DNA of 64,000 nt from Lobosporangium transversale (lineage: Eukaryota; Mortierellomycota; Mortierellomycetes; Mortierellales; Mortierellaceae), in the NCBI RefSeq assembly GCF_002105155.1, contig NW_019028987.1, positions 488,501 through 552,500 of the forward strand. Reading direction: 5' to 3'. This document shows, piece by piece, positions 1-11,793 of this stretch (position 1 is its first letter; every line of letters starts with the position of its first letter). A program made the position numbers and the translations under genes. The notes below the pieces were generated by a model. That model saw only the letters and a program-made list of their open reading frames with translations, did no database searches and was not told the origin of the DNA.

Positions 1-1
1 G

Positions 2-997
2 GTTAAAAATGAGATTATCACCTGGATCCACAAGCTCTCGAAATATTTCAAAGGTGTGCCGCTCCAACCAAGCATGGTTCACTTTGATAGTATCAAATCA
101 GTTCGCCAAGCCAAAAAAGCTGAAAGTAATATCATCAGTAGCTCAAAGAAGCGCAGAGATCCAACGGATGCAAACACAAAGGGGAAATCGAAAGACTCCA
201 GTAACAATAATAGCAAGACCAACTGCGACATTAATGCCAACACTACAGAGAAGGGGGAAGATGGAAAGTCAAAAGAGAAAAAGAATGACAAAAAGGCAAA
301 AAAATTAGCAAAGGCTGAAAAGAAAGGGTTAAATGAAAAAGGGAAGAAAATATCTGATCAGCAGCAGCAGCAGCGACATGAGCCTCTCATGTCTTCGAAT
401 GAAGATAAACCAATAAAAGCAACAGTAGCAACAAACACTATTCATAAACCATCTGAAGAAGAACCTGAAGCGATTCAGTGTCTAAACGACCTTCTTCATC
501 AGAAGCAGCTGGAATTCGAAAGGGCTCAACGGAAACAACAAGAGTATGGACTTGAGTCAGAAGTTACCGATCCACTATCAGCAGTGGTAAAAGATGTATC
601 TACTGATGATAGCACAGCTCATGTTGCTGAGGCGGGCCCGGAAAAAGCAGGGGTCAGGATTCAGTGCATTATGGAAAAGCCTGTAGAGGGAAGCATTAAC
701 GTACCTGAAAAAGAACGGGATAAGGACACATATGAGAAGGGAATAGACAAAGAATACGCAGACGAGATAAAGTCGGGTGGGCTATCCAGGGAGGAGAAAG
801 AAGGCGAGGAAGAAAATGGGATTGCAGAGAGTTGCGTAAAGCACACGGCGCAAGCCTATCCACAAGAAGAGACAGTAGTCAACGTCATGGACCAAGACTT
901 GGTTAAGGAGGGATCCTTTGAAACTGATACGAATATATTCAAGGCATCTGAACCGATAGCATCGGAAGCAATCTACAACTCTGAACCTCTGAACTGA
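2..997 (+). CDS. C-terminal part of an unrecognised lysine-rich protein (5' truncated)
   Basis: The frame is open from the window edge and ends with TGA at 995-997, giving 331 visible residues. The first 30 or so residues (around IITWIHKLSKYF) look like the end of a folded domain. After that the chain is low complexity: a basic Lys/Asn/Glu block at about residues 40-120 with many KK and KKR clusters, a short Gln run, then an acidic, Ser/Thr-rich tail. The basic block could be a nuclear or nucleolar localisation region. No family is recognised, and the true start lies outside the window. The gene converges on the disulfide isomerase gene, with only about 250 bp between stop codons. That gap is AT-rich with AATAAA-like signals near 1175-1210. 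Confidence 0.6.
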   Translation, partial: VKNEIITWIHKLSKYFKGVPLQPSMVHFDSIKSVRQAKKAESNIISSSKKRRDPTDANTKGKSKDSSNNNSKTNCDINANTTEKGEDGKSKEKKNDKKAKKLAKAEKKGLNEKGKKISDQQQQQRHEPLMSSNEDKPIKATVATNTIHKPSEEEPEAIQCLNDLLHQKQLEFERAQRKQQEYGLESEVTDPLSAVVKDVSTDDSTAHVAEAGPEKAGVRIQCIMEKPVEGSINVPEKERDKDTYEKGIDKEYADEIKSGGLSREEKEGEEENGIAESCVKHTAQAYPQEETVVNVMDQDLVKEGSFETDTNIFKASEPIASEAIYNSEPLN

Positions 998-1244
998 ATA
1001 TAAAGGGTTCAGAGATAAAACTATAAAAGTCATTTGAACGATAATACGAGTGGAAGCGCCGTCAGAGTACATCATTAGGGATTGGTGACACGTCAACAGT
1101 GCCCACCACAATGAAAAATTTAGAGGATGTCACGTTGAAGCCCTTTTTCCTCATAGATTCTTAATGATACAAAGAATAAAAATAAATTATAGATTATAAA
1201 TTATAATACAATTTTATTTTTCAATGGTGGTCAAAAGTTGGCTT

Positions 1245-3076
1245 TCAGAGTTCATCTTTGACATTGACCACGGGCTCTGCCTTTTCCTCTGCGGACCCCC
1301 CCTTCTCAGTCTTTGGCTCCTTGGTCTTGGGCTCTGGGAGCTCAACGTCGAATGTGTAAGGGAAAGCCCTGGCACGTCCTTTGCTCGTATCAGATATCCA
1401 TCCCTGAATACCATGAACATCAAACTGTCCCACGAATGGTGCGAATGCCTTCTTACGAGGGTTCAACAACAGTAAGCCAGGGATATCGCTCGAGACTTGG
1501 AACTTGTCCTTGAAATCAACTACTCGCTTGTCCAATGCATCCATCCACATAACATGTAAAGGTTTGCCTGTGTCATGGGCCGTTTTTTTGACTGTGCGCA
1601 ACAGCTCTAGATTTTCCTCATGCATCTGAACAGACTCAGGGAACTCAGGTTCGACAATCAGGAAAGCAATCAGACATGAACCACGTGGCTTGCTCAAACA
1701 CTCCTCCTTGAGTTGAGCCTGGTCCTGGATCTGATTGATATTGGGGTCAAATTCTACTACAGGTGGTGATGGAGCAGGGGCCGATGGCTCGGACTTTGAG
1801 GATTGCGAGTTATTCTTTGATGAGTTACTCTTCTTGGCTGGCTCTGCATACTGGTTCAGGAACTCAAAGATCGGATCACGCTTCAATTCCCCTGTATAAG
1901 CCACTGGCTCCTGATGACCTTTGGGGAAAACCACCAAAGCAGGAAGACTGTCAATCTTATATTTTTTCAGCACCTCGTCGTTGGGCGCACGCATCTCTGC
2001 AACGATCATTCTGTCCAACATCTCTGTTGCCAAGCCTTTGTACATATTGCTAGATGTTAACTTCTTGGTAAACAACAATGCGCGAGCCTCATTCTATAAA
2101 AAATAAATAAATAAAAGTTTTTTTTTACACCAGAGATATAGAAGGAAAAAGAAGTTAGATTCCGGGGGTTTTTTCTTTTTTTTTTTTTTTTTTTTATCTC
2201 ATTTCGTACAAATGTCTGCAATCAGATCAAAAATGATATCCAATTCTTTTTTTTTTTTTTTTTTTTTGGTTGTCGTACTTCCTTGGCTGCAAACTCGTCA
2301 ATATTGGTAATCTTTTCGCTGGAAGGGTTGCTGGAGACAAGTTTAATGTCATCGGGGAGCATCTTTACTAGATGATCCACAATAGCCTTAGCAGATCGTT
2401 CACCCATGTAATCCTGAGGATACTTCACACCCTTTTTTGCAAACCTATTAGCTTTAAAAACCTTAATCGTGGGGAAACCTTTTTGAAAATAAATAATAAA
2501 AATCAGTTAGAACCTGTTCATCAAATTGTCTGATGCTCTGAGTGTGGTGTTGTGTACAGTGTCTTTTAGGTACCTTTGATATCATATTGGGCACAAACAG
2601 GTCTGTTTTTTTCATTATCGCAATCGACTGCTGCCAATTTAGCAATCCCATGAAGGTTTTGAGCTGCAGCCTTATATTGTGGAGCCAAACTAAATACGAA
2701 AGACAAAAGCAAGACGATCAGGATCATTTCTTAATCAGTCTGAAACTCTCATTGCGTCTGTGGGTTGAGGAAAATGACATTTCCCTACATACTTTTTGCA
2801 ATGTCCACACCAAGGGGCATAAAATTCGACCATCACCAATTGCTACATGCGATATAATAAATCAAAGATAAACAAGTGTTAAAATTATATAGGTATGTTG
2901 TTGGAGAATACACGTCTATTCGTTTGTATCAACGTTACGTTGGTGTCCATGACTTCAGCTTGGAAGGTCTGAGCGGTGACATCGACAACATGATCCTTTG
3001 CAGAATAAAGACCTCCAAAGGCGGACTGTGAGAGCAATAACGCCCCAAGAGCAATGGATGACAGACTGTACTTCAT
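1245..3076 (-). CDS. Protein disulfide isomerase with one visible CGHC thioredoxin domain and a KDEL tail (MPD1/P5-like)
   Basis: Five exons: 3076-2939, 2842-2793, 2689-2574, 2478-2279 and 2093-1245, total 450 aa. All introns are GT-AG and phases close. The start MKYSLSSIALGALLL begins a clear signal peptide. Exon 2 encodes the catalytic site FYAPWCGHCKNLAP (CGHC at about residue 57), followed by the VDCD and GFPTIKVF signatures of a thioredoxin fold. The C-terminal half resembles the redox-inactive thioredoxin-like domains of fungal Mpd1-type PDIs, and the last four residues are KDEL. By family knowledge it forms and isomerises disulfide bonds in secretory proteins in the ER lumen. The upstream DNA (3085-3210) is almost pure purine on the plus strand, so the gene has a CT-rich leader in its own sense, common in highly expressed fungal genes. 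The exact PDI subclass is inferred. Confidence 0.9.
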
Positions 3077-3259
3077 GAGTTTTGACAATGGGAATGAGGA
3101 ACAGACAGAGAAAGCGAGAAAAAGAGACAAAGTACGGGAAAGGGGTGGAGGGAGAGGAGAGGAAGAGGAAGAAAGAGAAAGAGAGAAAGGAGAGGGAACG
3201 TTGTGGAGAGAGTTGGTTGTGGTGTGCGTTGAAAAGGGTTTATATTTCGTTGATTCATT

Positions 3260-3956
3260 TATCCATTTAGATCAAGAGACACAACTCCTATAGACGCGGA
3301 AGTCGATGATTGGCTCTCCGTGATCATTTTATTTATCGCCCAATATCTTTATTTTTTTGACACGTTTACTCACAGACAACGACGCGTCTTCATTCCCTTA
3401 AGGCTACAAAACTTGATGAACGGTTCTTCCTTCAAACAAGAGTATGTTTTTATACAACGCGACCATAAGGAATCTGCCATACTTTTTTTTTCCTTTTTTT
3501 TTTTATTAAAAAAAAAAAAAAAAAGTGGTACAAATAATTTTGACTTGATCAACACTATTAAAGAACGATATAAATTTTTAGCATGATTTACTTAAGGGTA
3601 GCGTCCAAATTTCTGTCCGACCACACAACACAAAAAGAGTGCTTAGAGCTGAGACTGGATCATCCTCTTTATCATTTTCTAAGATGGTACTACTAAATTT
3701 AAAGGACAGGACACTTGTCACTAAAGGGGAAAAAATGAGGAAGAGCATCGTATCCCAACTTCTGTCTACCTACTAAGCATCCATCAATCTATCAACAATC
3801 AGCGCTATCATCGCACCGACTATATTATCACAGTGCTCAGAGATGCCACGTTATTGATATGTAATCAAACAGAAAGTTCACAAGGAATCCATATCTTGGA
3901 GGATATACCACTGCAGGATTGCCCTACCTCTTCCCCACCCTCATTCCGACAATCTT
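3260..3956. other. Gene-poor gap with A/T runs
   Basis: Noncoding as far as can be seen, with T- and A-runs at 3483-3526. A CT-rich stretch (3664-3680) ends in an ATG at 3684 that is followed directly by GT. This is the only nearby ATG|GT that could supply the initiator codon of the eL42 gene, whose first visible exon starts with the second codon. If used, it implies an intron of about 830 nt. Confidence 0.3.
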
Positions 3957-4229
3957 CTAATGATTGGATTCTGGATCAATAGTCTTGATGATGAAAGGAA
4001 GCAGATCAATATCAAAAACAAAAACGGCCCCTACAGAATCGCTGTAGTGGTTTGAATCGCCTCTTTTTTCTTACCTTTCAACCATGCATAATCGAGTTGA
4101 GGAACATGAAGCTCTTTAACCAACAATCCAGGAATTATGCCCAAATATACAAAGAAAGCAAAAAAAAAAAAAAAAAAAAAAAACATGTCGGAAAACAGGA
4201 ACACATGAGCAAACTTGGAAGACTGAGGC
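3957..4229 (-). CDS. Possible small multi-exon gene, unrecognised
   Basis: On the minus strand an ATG at 4229 (MPQSSKFAH...) is followed by an intron-like stretch containing a 24-nt T-run. Next comes an open piece reading LHVPQLDYAWLK with a good GTAAG donor. After a 44-nt intron-like gap ending in TGTAG, an open piece reads GAVFVFDIDLLPFIIKTIDP and ends in TAG at 3957-3959. Phases agree, which gives a candidate of about 45 aa. No family is recognised. It could equally be chance, or the tail of a longer gene. It lies inside the putative long first intron of eL42, on the opposite strand. Confidence 0.22.
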
Positions 4230-4377
4230 ATGTAGGGAGGCTGCTGTGGTTATTCACACGTTTGTAACGAAAAGAAAATAAAACTCGAGGAGAGTTTTTT
4301 TTTTTTCTTTGTTGCAAAGTGTTGATAATGATTTGAGCTCCCTGCAAAATCCGCAGTTTACTTTCTTGCGATCAGGA

Positions 4378-4423
<46 letters not shown>

Positions 4424-4512
4424 GAGATATCATTGGAATGTCTCTTCCTCCAGTGCTTCGTTCGCTAAGAAAAAAAAAAAACTTACACTTATGGGGGGTG
4501 GAACTTGGCTAG

Positions 4513-5110
4513 GTTAACGTTCCCAAGACCAGAAACACCTACTGCAAGGGCAAGACCTGCAAGAAGCACACCGCCCACAAGGTCTCGCAGTACAAGACCG
4601 GCAAAGCTTCGCTCTTCGCTCAGGGTAATGGAACTTTTTTTTTCCCATAATTTGTAGTTAATATTTGGTTGTTCAGCAACCGGTTAAAATGTTAACATGA
4701 TCAATTAAGGCCCGAGATTAGAACTGACGACTCCCTCCTCTCCTCTTTCTCTTTCTCTTTTGGTTTTCATGCCGTTAATCTTGATGGGATTCATGGGTTT
4801 TGGACATTGAAATGGAACTTTGGAATATCGGGGATCGATAAAAACAAATTACGACTCTTTTTTTTTTTTTTTTTTTTTCTCGGCTTTTTTTTTCTCAACA
4901 GGAAAGCGTCGTTACGATAGAAAGCAGTCCGGTTATGGTGGTCAGACCAAACCCGTCTTCCACAAGAAGGCCAAGACTACCAAGAAGGTTGTCCTCCGTT
5001 TGGAGTGCCAGGTCTGCAAGTACAAGCACCAGATTGCCTTGAAACGCTGCAAGCACTTTGAGCTTGGTGGTGATAAGAAGCAGAAGGGTAAGCTCTATGA
5101 GTATTATCAC

Positions 5111-5149
<39 letters not shown>

Positions 5150-5225
5150 TATTATTATTTTGGAACATTTTCTTACATCCAGCATTTTGCATCCTGATAT
5201 TCTAGGCCAGGCTCTTACTTTCTAA
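4513..5225 (+). CDS. RPL42: 60S ribosomal protein eL42 (L36a/L44 family), initiator exon not located with certainty
   Basis: Visible exons 4513-4624, 4902-5087 and 5206-5225. With an initiator Met from an upstream exon the protein is 106 aa, the usual length of the yeast protein. The sequence starts [14 protein letters not shown] and contains [17 protein letters not shown] and [11 protein letters not shown], diagnostic for the eL42 zinc-ribbon protein of the large subunit E site. Four Cys of the ribbon are visible (YCKGKTC and CQVC, with a further Cys in KRC). The 3' splice site CTAG at 4509-4512 directly precedes GTT AAC, so exon 1 must end in ATG; the best candidate is 3684-3686. The last exon is only 20 nt. 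Intron 2 carries a T-run and intron 3 a TAT microsatellite. Confidence 0.93.
5108..5160. repeat. TAT/ATT trinucleotide microsatellite in the last eL42 intron
   Basis: About 17 repeats of TAT, interrupted twice by TAC/CAC, fill half of the intron between the third visible exon and the 20-nt last exon of eL42. Confidence 0.9.
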
Positions 5226-5578
5226 GCTATCGAAAGTATCATTGCCCCATGTGTGCATTCTGTATTTTTTCACGCAATAAAACCTGGATTGAGACATAAT
5301 TTTCTTATCAACGGACAACTATCAGCAAACCTACTTAATGATAAATATCTGATTGTATCAACAAACTCATTGGCATTGATATTTTTGTCCAATGCTTTTT
5401 TGATTTATGAAGAAAAAAAAAAAAAAAAAAAAGACGCAACGGCCGAGCGTTATCAAGATTTTATTTTTGATTTTTACTATAATTATAAAGCACAAGAAAG
5501 AATGGGCATGGGAAACTAAAGCAAGAAAAAAAAAAGGATACGACTCAGAAGCCAACCTCAAGGCTTGTTATCTTTGGT

Positions 5579-6426
5579 TTACACATTAATGGTGTAGTCA
5601 AATTGAAAGCCTTCGCCACTCAGTCCAAAGACATGCTCAGCACGCAAGTAATCATATTGTGGCTGTGTAATCGCGCCAACCGAGTGCATGGGACTTGCCC
5701 TCGATGCATCTTGAGGGTCTGGTGAGTACAACAGATGGTCTCCTGGATCTTCATACATTGCAAATCCTTCACTGGTCTCTCTTGTCTGGCTTCTACTGCG
5801 CGCCTCTGCCATTGCCAGCTCTTCGTCTTGATTTGTCATCATCTCTCTAAATTCTTCCTCAAGATCCAGCATCACTTGGACATCCTCCTCAGCTGGCCAG
5901 TCTCGGACCGTAAGTGGCTCTGGAAGAACGGCTTGTCGCTTGAATAGATCAGATCCCATCTTGAAGCCTGCTTTGGCCTCATCTCGAATTGCTTTGGAGT
6001 TGCTGCTCAGTCGAGCATTCAAACATGAAACGCGAAGTGCTGCTGTAAGACTGTGATTCAGCTTACATTGGATAGAGCACCAATTGGGATAAGAATCCAG
6101 TAGAACCTCTACATGATGGTAGAGAACATTAGATAGTTGGGTGCAGATCTGGTGTGCAGTATTGAAGTACCCATTGTAGCTTGGCTGAAGCGATCGTCCT
6201 GTATAAAAGTGTTCCTCTGCTTCAATTTTGATCCGCATTCCGCTGTCGTCCGATGCTGCCGTGGAAGTCGCTCTGCTAAACAATCCGTCAAACTCCCGAT
6301 TAATACTTTCTGGTGACTTGATAACAGACGATCGTGAGGATGATAAGAGATACTGAGGAATTGGAAGATATGAAGACTGAAGCATAATTGTGATCGTATA
6401 ATAGTACATAGTGAGGATACCTATTT

Positions 6427-6458
<32 letters not shown>

Positions 6459-9400
6459 CCTAATTAATACCATGAATCGTTAGATTAGCAAGACGCCGTG
6501 GCATTGATTTTATTTTGTAACCTTGCATTACCAAGTCTGCCATTGATTTTGTGATTAATGTCCGGCTCGTCAGCGTTCGAGCGGAACTTAAAGATTGGCG
6601 GTAAAGCTTGTTCCCAAGCAATTAAATCAGCTTGCAGGCCTTGCAGCTCCTTGTCCTCCAGCCATGCGCGTTCTGAGCAACGGCTGGCCTCTATTGTCGC
6701 AGAGAATGGCGATAGGAATAGGTCGCTCGCTTCTGATACAGAGCTTTGTTTATCGTACGGTGAAGAAATCCCCATAGTCGTTGTGGCTACTGAGCTGACA
6801 GACAGCGAGGTGTTGCGTTTCTGTAAATAAAGCCCGACCCGGCGGCCAATCATCCACAACTTGATCTCCTCTAGAAACAATATTCTAGCATATGATCCTC
6901 CATCTGTAATATCATTCTCCGCATCCAGAAGTATCTTCATTCGCTCCAAATGACGTTTTACTTCCGCAGAATGAACTCCTGAACTTATTTTGGAATCTTC
7001 CACAGGATGAGATATATCCTCACCTCGACTTTGCCTCTCAAGTAAATACCTAGAGAGCCCAAAGGTCAGTGTCTTCCTTTCCTGAGTATGGGAGGATCCC
7101 GACAAGCTGCTCGTAGCTGATTTTGAATTGGCTACCATGTCCTGTGGTTTTCCTATTCTCTCTTGATGCTTGGACCACCTATTTTTTCCCACAGATTCAG
7201 AAATACCTCGGCGATTCCCTATGGTGGTACTACCAGCTAAAAGCTCATCCTGATCAAATTCACTTTCATCTCCGCCTTCACCAATCCTATCATCGTCATC
7301 ATTATCATCATTATCATCATTATCATAGTCTTCATCCGATGTAGAGGGTATCGCATGATATATATCTCGGTCAGATTGAGGTGCAACAGTCTCAGCTTTA
7401 ATGTGCTTCTTCTCACGGTGAGCTTGCCCCTTCCTCAGAGCCGATCCTCGTCGTTTTCCTGAAAGCGAATTTTGGCCCTTGAGGATTCTAGTGCCGCCAA
7501 GCCCAACAAAGCCCTTGATCTTGGGCAACTCTGATGCCACAGCCAAATTATCGATTCCATGCGGCCATCCAAAGTAAAGTCTCGACATAGAGTCACGCGT
7601 ATAATATCCCCAAAACGCCCAAAGTCGCTGCTGATAGGCTGCCTCGGGAATGAGGCCCTTATCCATCATAAGAGATTGGTCCTCAGTAGCCAGGTCAATT
7701 ATGGACTCACGCTCATTGGCATCACTATCAGCTATCAACGGTAGAGGTTGATGTGTTCCACAGAGTTGAGCAAACCCTATAGTTACGACAAAGACTCCGT
7801 AGATGACCTGCGCCCCTAACAAATGAGCAAACAATCGTGTGATTCGTGCCCTCTCATCAATGTAATGTTGTATTTCTATGGTTATAGACAGAGAGAAGAA
7901 AAAAAATGAATACCACCGGACAACAGCAAAACGCGACTTAACTGTGAAATAGCATCTCATCCAACATACCACGTGCGCGCTCTCGAAACTGGATGGCGCG
8001 CTTAATATCGGTTTGCCTCGCCAGATGCTTGCATGCTGCCATAAAGACGATATTTAAAAGAAATAACGCCTGAGGCGTCTCTGGCGCCATAAGCTCCATC
8101 TCAACCATGGCACGGTTGACAATTGGATAGTAAAAGTATGCGTGCTGTCGGTGAAAGGTTAATGCCTAGCATCTAAACAAGCGCAATCAAATAACCTTTC
8201 ATTACCAAAGAGACAACCTTTTTTCATACCAACCTCAAAAAATACGTCTACCAAAAAGTTCGCATCCTTAGGGATCATCAAGAGCTGACGAGGGATCCCA
8301 TCAAGACTATTGGATTTTACTGGCTGTGGTGCTGCCCATAACTCATCATAGTCCTGCGAAATATGTCGGGGGAGAAGGATACTATAGTCGTACCGCCTAC
8401 AGTCCAGCATATCTTTAGCAATCTTTCGCATTCGTATGGAGTCGGTGTCTACTGTGGCTATACCCTGGTGTAATACCTCGAGTTGCGAGATTTGTTGTAA
8501 ACTCTGTTGGTCAAGTCGCATCGATGGTAAGCACGTATTGCTACTACTTTTCTGGCCTTTCTTCTGACAAGCCGAGGGTATATTCATTGAGGTGGAGGGC
8601 GTTAAGTTGCTTGATACACCAAAAGAAACTGGCGCGGCCGATGCAACGGCATCATTAAGACCAATGTTTTGCGCTACGTCTGTTAAGGGCAATTGAGAAT
8701 GTTGCTTCTGCGGATAGGTCGATAAACTCGCGTTCGGATTCCAAGTAGTAGCGCTGGTTTGTTGTTGGGCTTCGTGTATTGGTGAGAAGATGTGACGAGG
8801 TGGGTGGTGCTGCTGAATGTATATTGATTGCTGCTTAGTCAAGCCACCATCTCGAACCGCGCTGTTTAAATCCTCAGATATGATTCGCTGGCTTTGGATG
8901 GCTGGGGTCTGGGTTTCCTGAGTAAAATCACGTATGTTTGGGTTGTCGGCTGAAAACCATGGAGAAACGGAAGAGAGACTTCTGAGGTCGGATGTTTCAA
9001 CAATTGGGTATGAAATGGAGAGATCCTGGGGCGCAGGCGTAGCCAAATTTCCAGGCTGGCTTGATAGCGTGAGTGGGATTTGATTTTCATTAGGAGCTTC
9101 AGATACCGGGAGCTGGTATCTCTTTGAATTATTGCAGAACGTGGGCGTTAATCGCGAAAAGGAGGATGGTGAGCTAGTTACAATAATTTCTGTATCCAAA
9201 CTCGTCTGAGCTCCTTGCTGGATCTGAAAGCCAGTTCCCGGTATCCTGTGTGATACCATCGCTGAAGAGGGCAATTGCTTCATCCTGGACTCATATTGCC
9301 ATGCTGAATTTGATGTGGGCTGGAAATGCAGGGGGTAAGTTGCTGAACTGGCGGTCACATCGGGTGAATTTGCGTTAGAGAACAATGAGTCAGTAGAACT

Positions 9401-10330
9401 GCCGCTATGACCGTGAGTAAATGGTTTATGCGCATCATTGGTTATGCCTGCTGAACTGACTCTGTTTGGCATTAGCTCTGAGAGATCAAACTGTGGTCCC
9501 GGATTTGTAATACGAATTGTCTTTGCTATCTGTCTAGATTGAATCTCAATTATCTTTTTCCTTCTGTCCAATGAGTCTTTCTCCTCTTGTCCTGGATTGA
9601 ATAATGAGGCTCTAGGCAAAGGTGACCCACTCTGACTAAAGGAAGTGGATGGGATTGGCGTTGTTGAATCTAGTGTCGAATTTTTACGTGCCGCTGGCTT
9701 CCTGGTTGAAGGAGAGGACTTTGATGGTTTTGTGGATTCCATCGGTGGCGGCGATGATTTTCCGGCTGATTCAGCAGCTGGTGTTGATGGTGGTGAATCT
9801 GGGTCAAGATCTGCTGTTGATACGCCAATGATTTTTTCTTTACTTAATGGTGAATCACCCCAAGTTGAGCGTGATTGTTGAGCATCCGTATAAAGACAGT
9901 CCGCCTTGTTTCTCTTGCAGTTTGAGCATGGTATACCACTGTCACACTTACGCTGATAAAAGATACAAGAAAACATGTTCGTTGCTTAAGAATTTTGAAA
10001 AAACAGTTTTTCTTCACTGGATAGAAATCATTCCGTTTGTGAATTTTTTTGTACCTTGTTCTGACGACAGCGATTGCACGAAGTAGCCACCTTATGTCGC
10101 TTGCGAGTTTTTCCAGGAAAGCCAGATAAGCTCAAGTCCAACTTAGGTAGAGGATTCAGTTTAGGTACCATAGGACTCTCTTTCAAGGGCAACAGCGGTG
10201 GTTGGCAGGTAGAGTGGCGGTGCACTGACATGGATGGAGCAGGTAATCCACTTGTAGTCTTGCTCATTTGCTCTATTATTGGTCGTGCTGTAAAGGCAAC
10301 AGGATCAGGCATGGAAGGATAAATGCGCAT
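5579..10330 (-). CDS. Zn2Cys6 fungal-type transcription factor with a fungal-specific (MHR) domain
   Basis: Five exons: 10330-10055, 9952-8234, 8165-7970, 7875-6532 and 6420-5579, total 1458 aa. The DNA-binding cluster is split by intron 1. CNRCRQNK ends exon 1 (Cys at residue 85) and RKCDSGIPCSNCKRNKADC opens exon 2, giving C-x2-C-x6-C-x5-C-x2-C-x6-C exactly. A basic patch (KTRKRHK) precedes it. Residues of about 112-660 are Ser/Pro/Thr/Gln-rich and disordered. The fungal-specific domain starts near residue 666 (YFYYPIVNRAMVEMEL) and runs through QRLWAFWGYYTRDSMSRLYFG, the typical middle homology region. It is interrupted by a long disordered insert with an Asp-rich stretch (7240-7330). By family rule it should be a nuclear DNA-binding regulator of metabolism. 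Its target pathway cannot be told from the sequence. Confidence 0.9.
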
Positions 10331-11793
10331 GAGAATGAAATGCTTGTACGTAGCTGTCAGATACTAATATTCCTCGACTGTTGACTACCAAAATCAATAT
10401 TGCTTGTCTAATAGTATGAATGCACTTGTTGATGCAGAGGCTGCTGCTGTTAGATCATTCGCTGCAGGTAGCTAGGATGGTGCCGCTACGTTGTGGTCGT
10501 AGAACTTTTTTTATTTTTCTTTACTTCACACAAACTTGCACACACTTACACACACTGCGGATCCCAGGTGGTCGACAGCACAACGTTTTACTTCGGTGTC
10601 CGTGCTAAGGGCAAGAAAAGGACAAAAAGCCGCAACTGAAGGAAGAAAGATTGAGTATGTGTTTTGTATTGGTCTCGAATAAAGAAAGGATAAATGTGAA
10701 ATAGGCGTCAAAATGAAAGAGCGAATCAGAAGCTCCGGAGTTGAGAAATATTGGATATGGTTTGACAATACGCATCAAAATGCACCAAGAAAAAAAAGTA
10801 AAGACAACGACAGTGAGTGTGAAATGTGGATATGACTATGTGAGTGCTGTCGTGGCAATGGGGCTCCTTGTAGAGACATAAGCACTGGTATTTACAAGCG
10901 AGTGCGAGTAACGAGCGCCGAAGGATATTAGTAATTAGAGTATGAGATTAGCCTTGGACTGAGTAGAAAGAGATTTAATGACAGGGAGGAGACTGATGGA
11001 CATTAATCTTTTTTAAAAAAAAAAAAAAAAAAAAAAAAGATGACTGACTGGGCAAGCAAAAAAGAAAAGAGAAAAGCAATACACTGCCCATTCTACTGCC
11101 ATGTGCAATGTCATCTCATGTTTGCCATCCCACACATTCTTAGGATGCTGCGCTCCGTTACTGCTTCTGTCTTGTCTCTCATATTACATCCAAGTGACCA
11201 ATTGAACACAAACAATTTGAAAAGGACCACAGGCGAGAGGCGTCCAAATGTAATACAAAAATCTTCTCCTATTAGAACCAGCTCTAAAAATGGGTTTCCC
11301 TACACATGAATGTAATGCTCAAGCTTGGAACAACCAAGCCCAAATAAAAAGCAGAGCATGACAAAAGGATATTCGCATTAGCCGATGACTCTCTATAGCA
11401 TGCGTTGAAAGAATGCCCATACTCTATTGACGGAGCCTGATGATAATAAGGACAAACTGAATATATATGTGTATATATTATATAATATAGATACATATTC
11501 TTTACTTCGCCCCTTCCTCCAACCTCCATCTCCACTGCAGAAAATAGAAAGCTGCAAATGAACAACAAATATAAAGTCAAAGGAGGTGTTTCATACACAT
11601 CACTAAATTACAGACAAGTACAATTCATTGTTCTCCTGGACCCTGATCATAGTTTTGTACAACACGCATCATTTGGTAACTTAAAACATGAAGGAAATGC
11701 GAGAATCATTATTATTATGTGTAATGCTATTGACTATGACATGCTATAAGATACAGGAACAACCATACTAAAATATTGATCATTCTCTGTGGG
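10331..11793. other. Intergenic region, no gene seen
   Basis: About 1.5 kb between the 5' end of the Zn2Cys6 gene and the 3' end of the SH3 gene. No ORF with coding character was found. It contains an A-run at 11015-11038 and a TA-rich block at 11460-11495. The part next to 10330 is presumably the promoter of the regulator. Confidence 0.5.

Noticed and set aside
3054-3293. Plus-strand Arg/Glu-rich ORFs
   Set aside because: These are translations of the purine-rich strand of the PDI gene's CT-rich leader.
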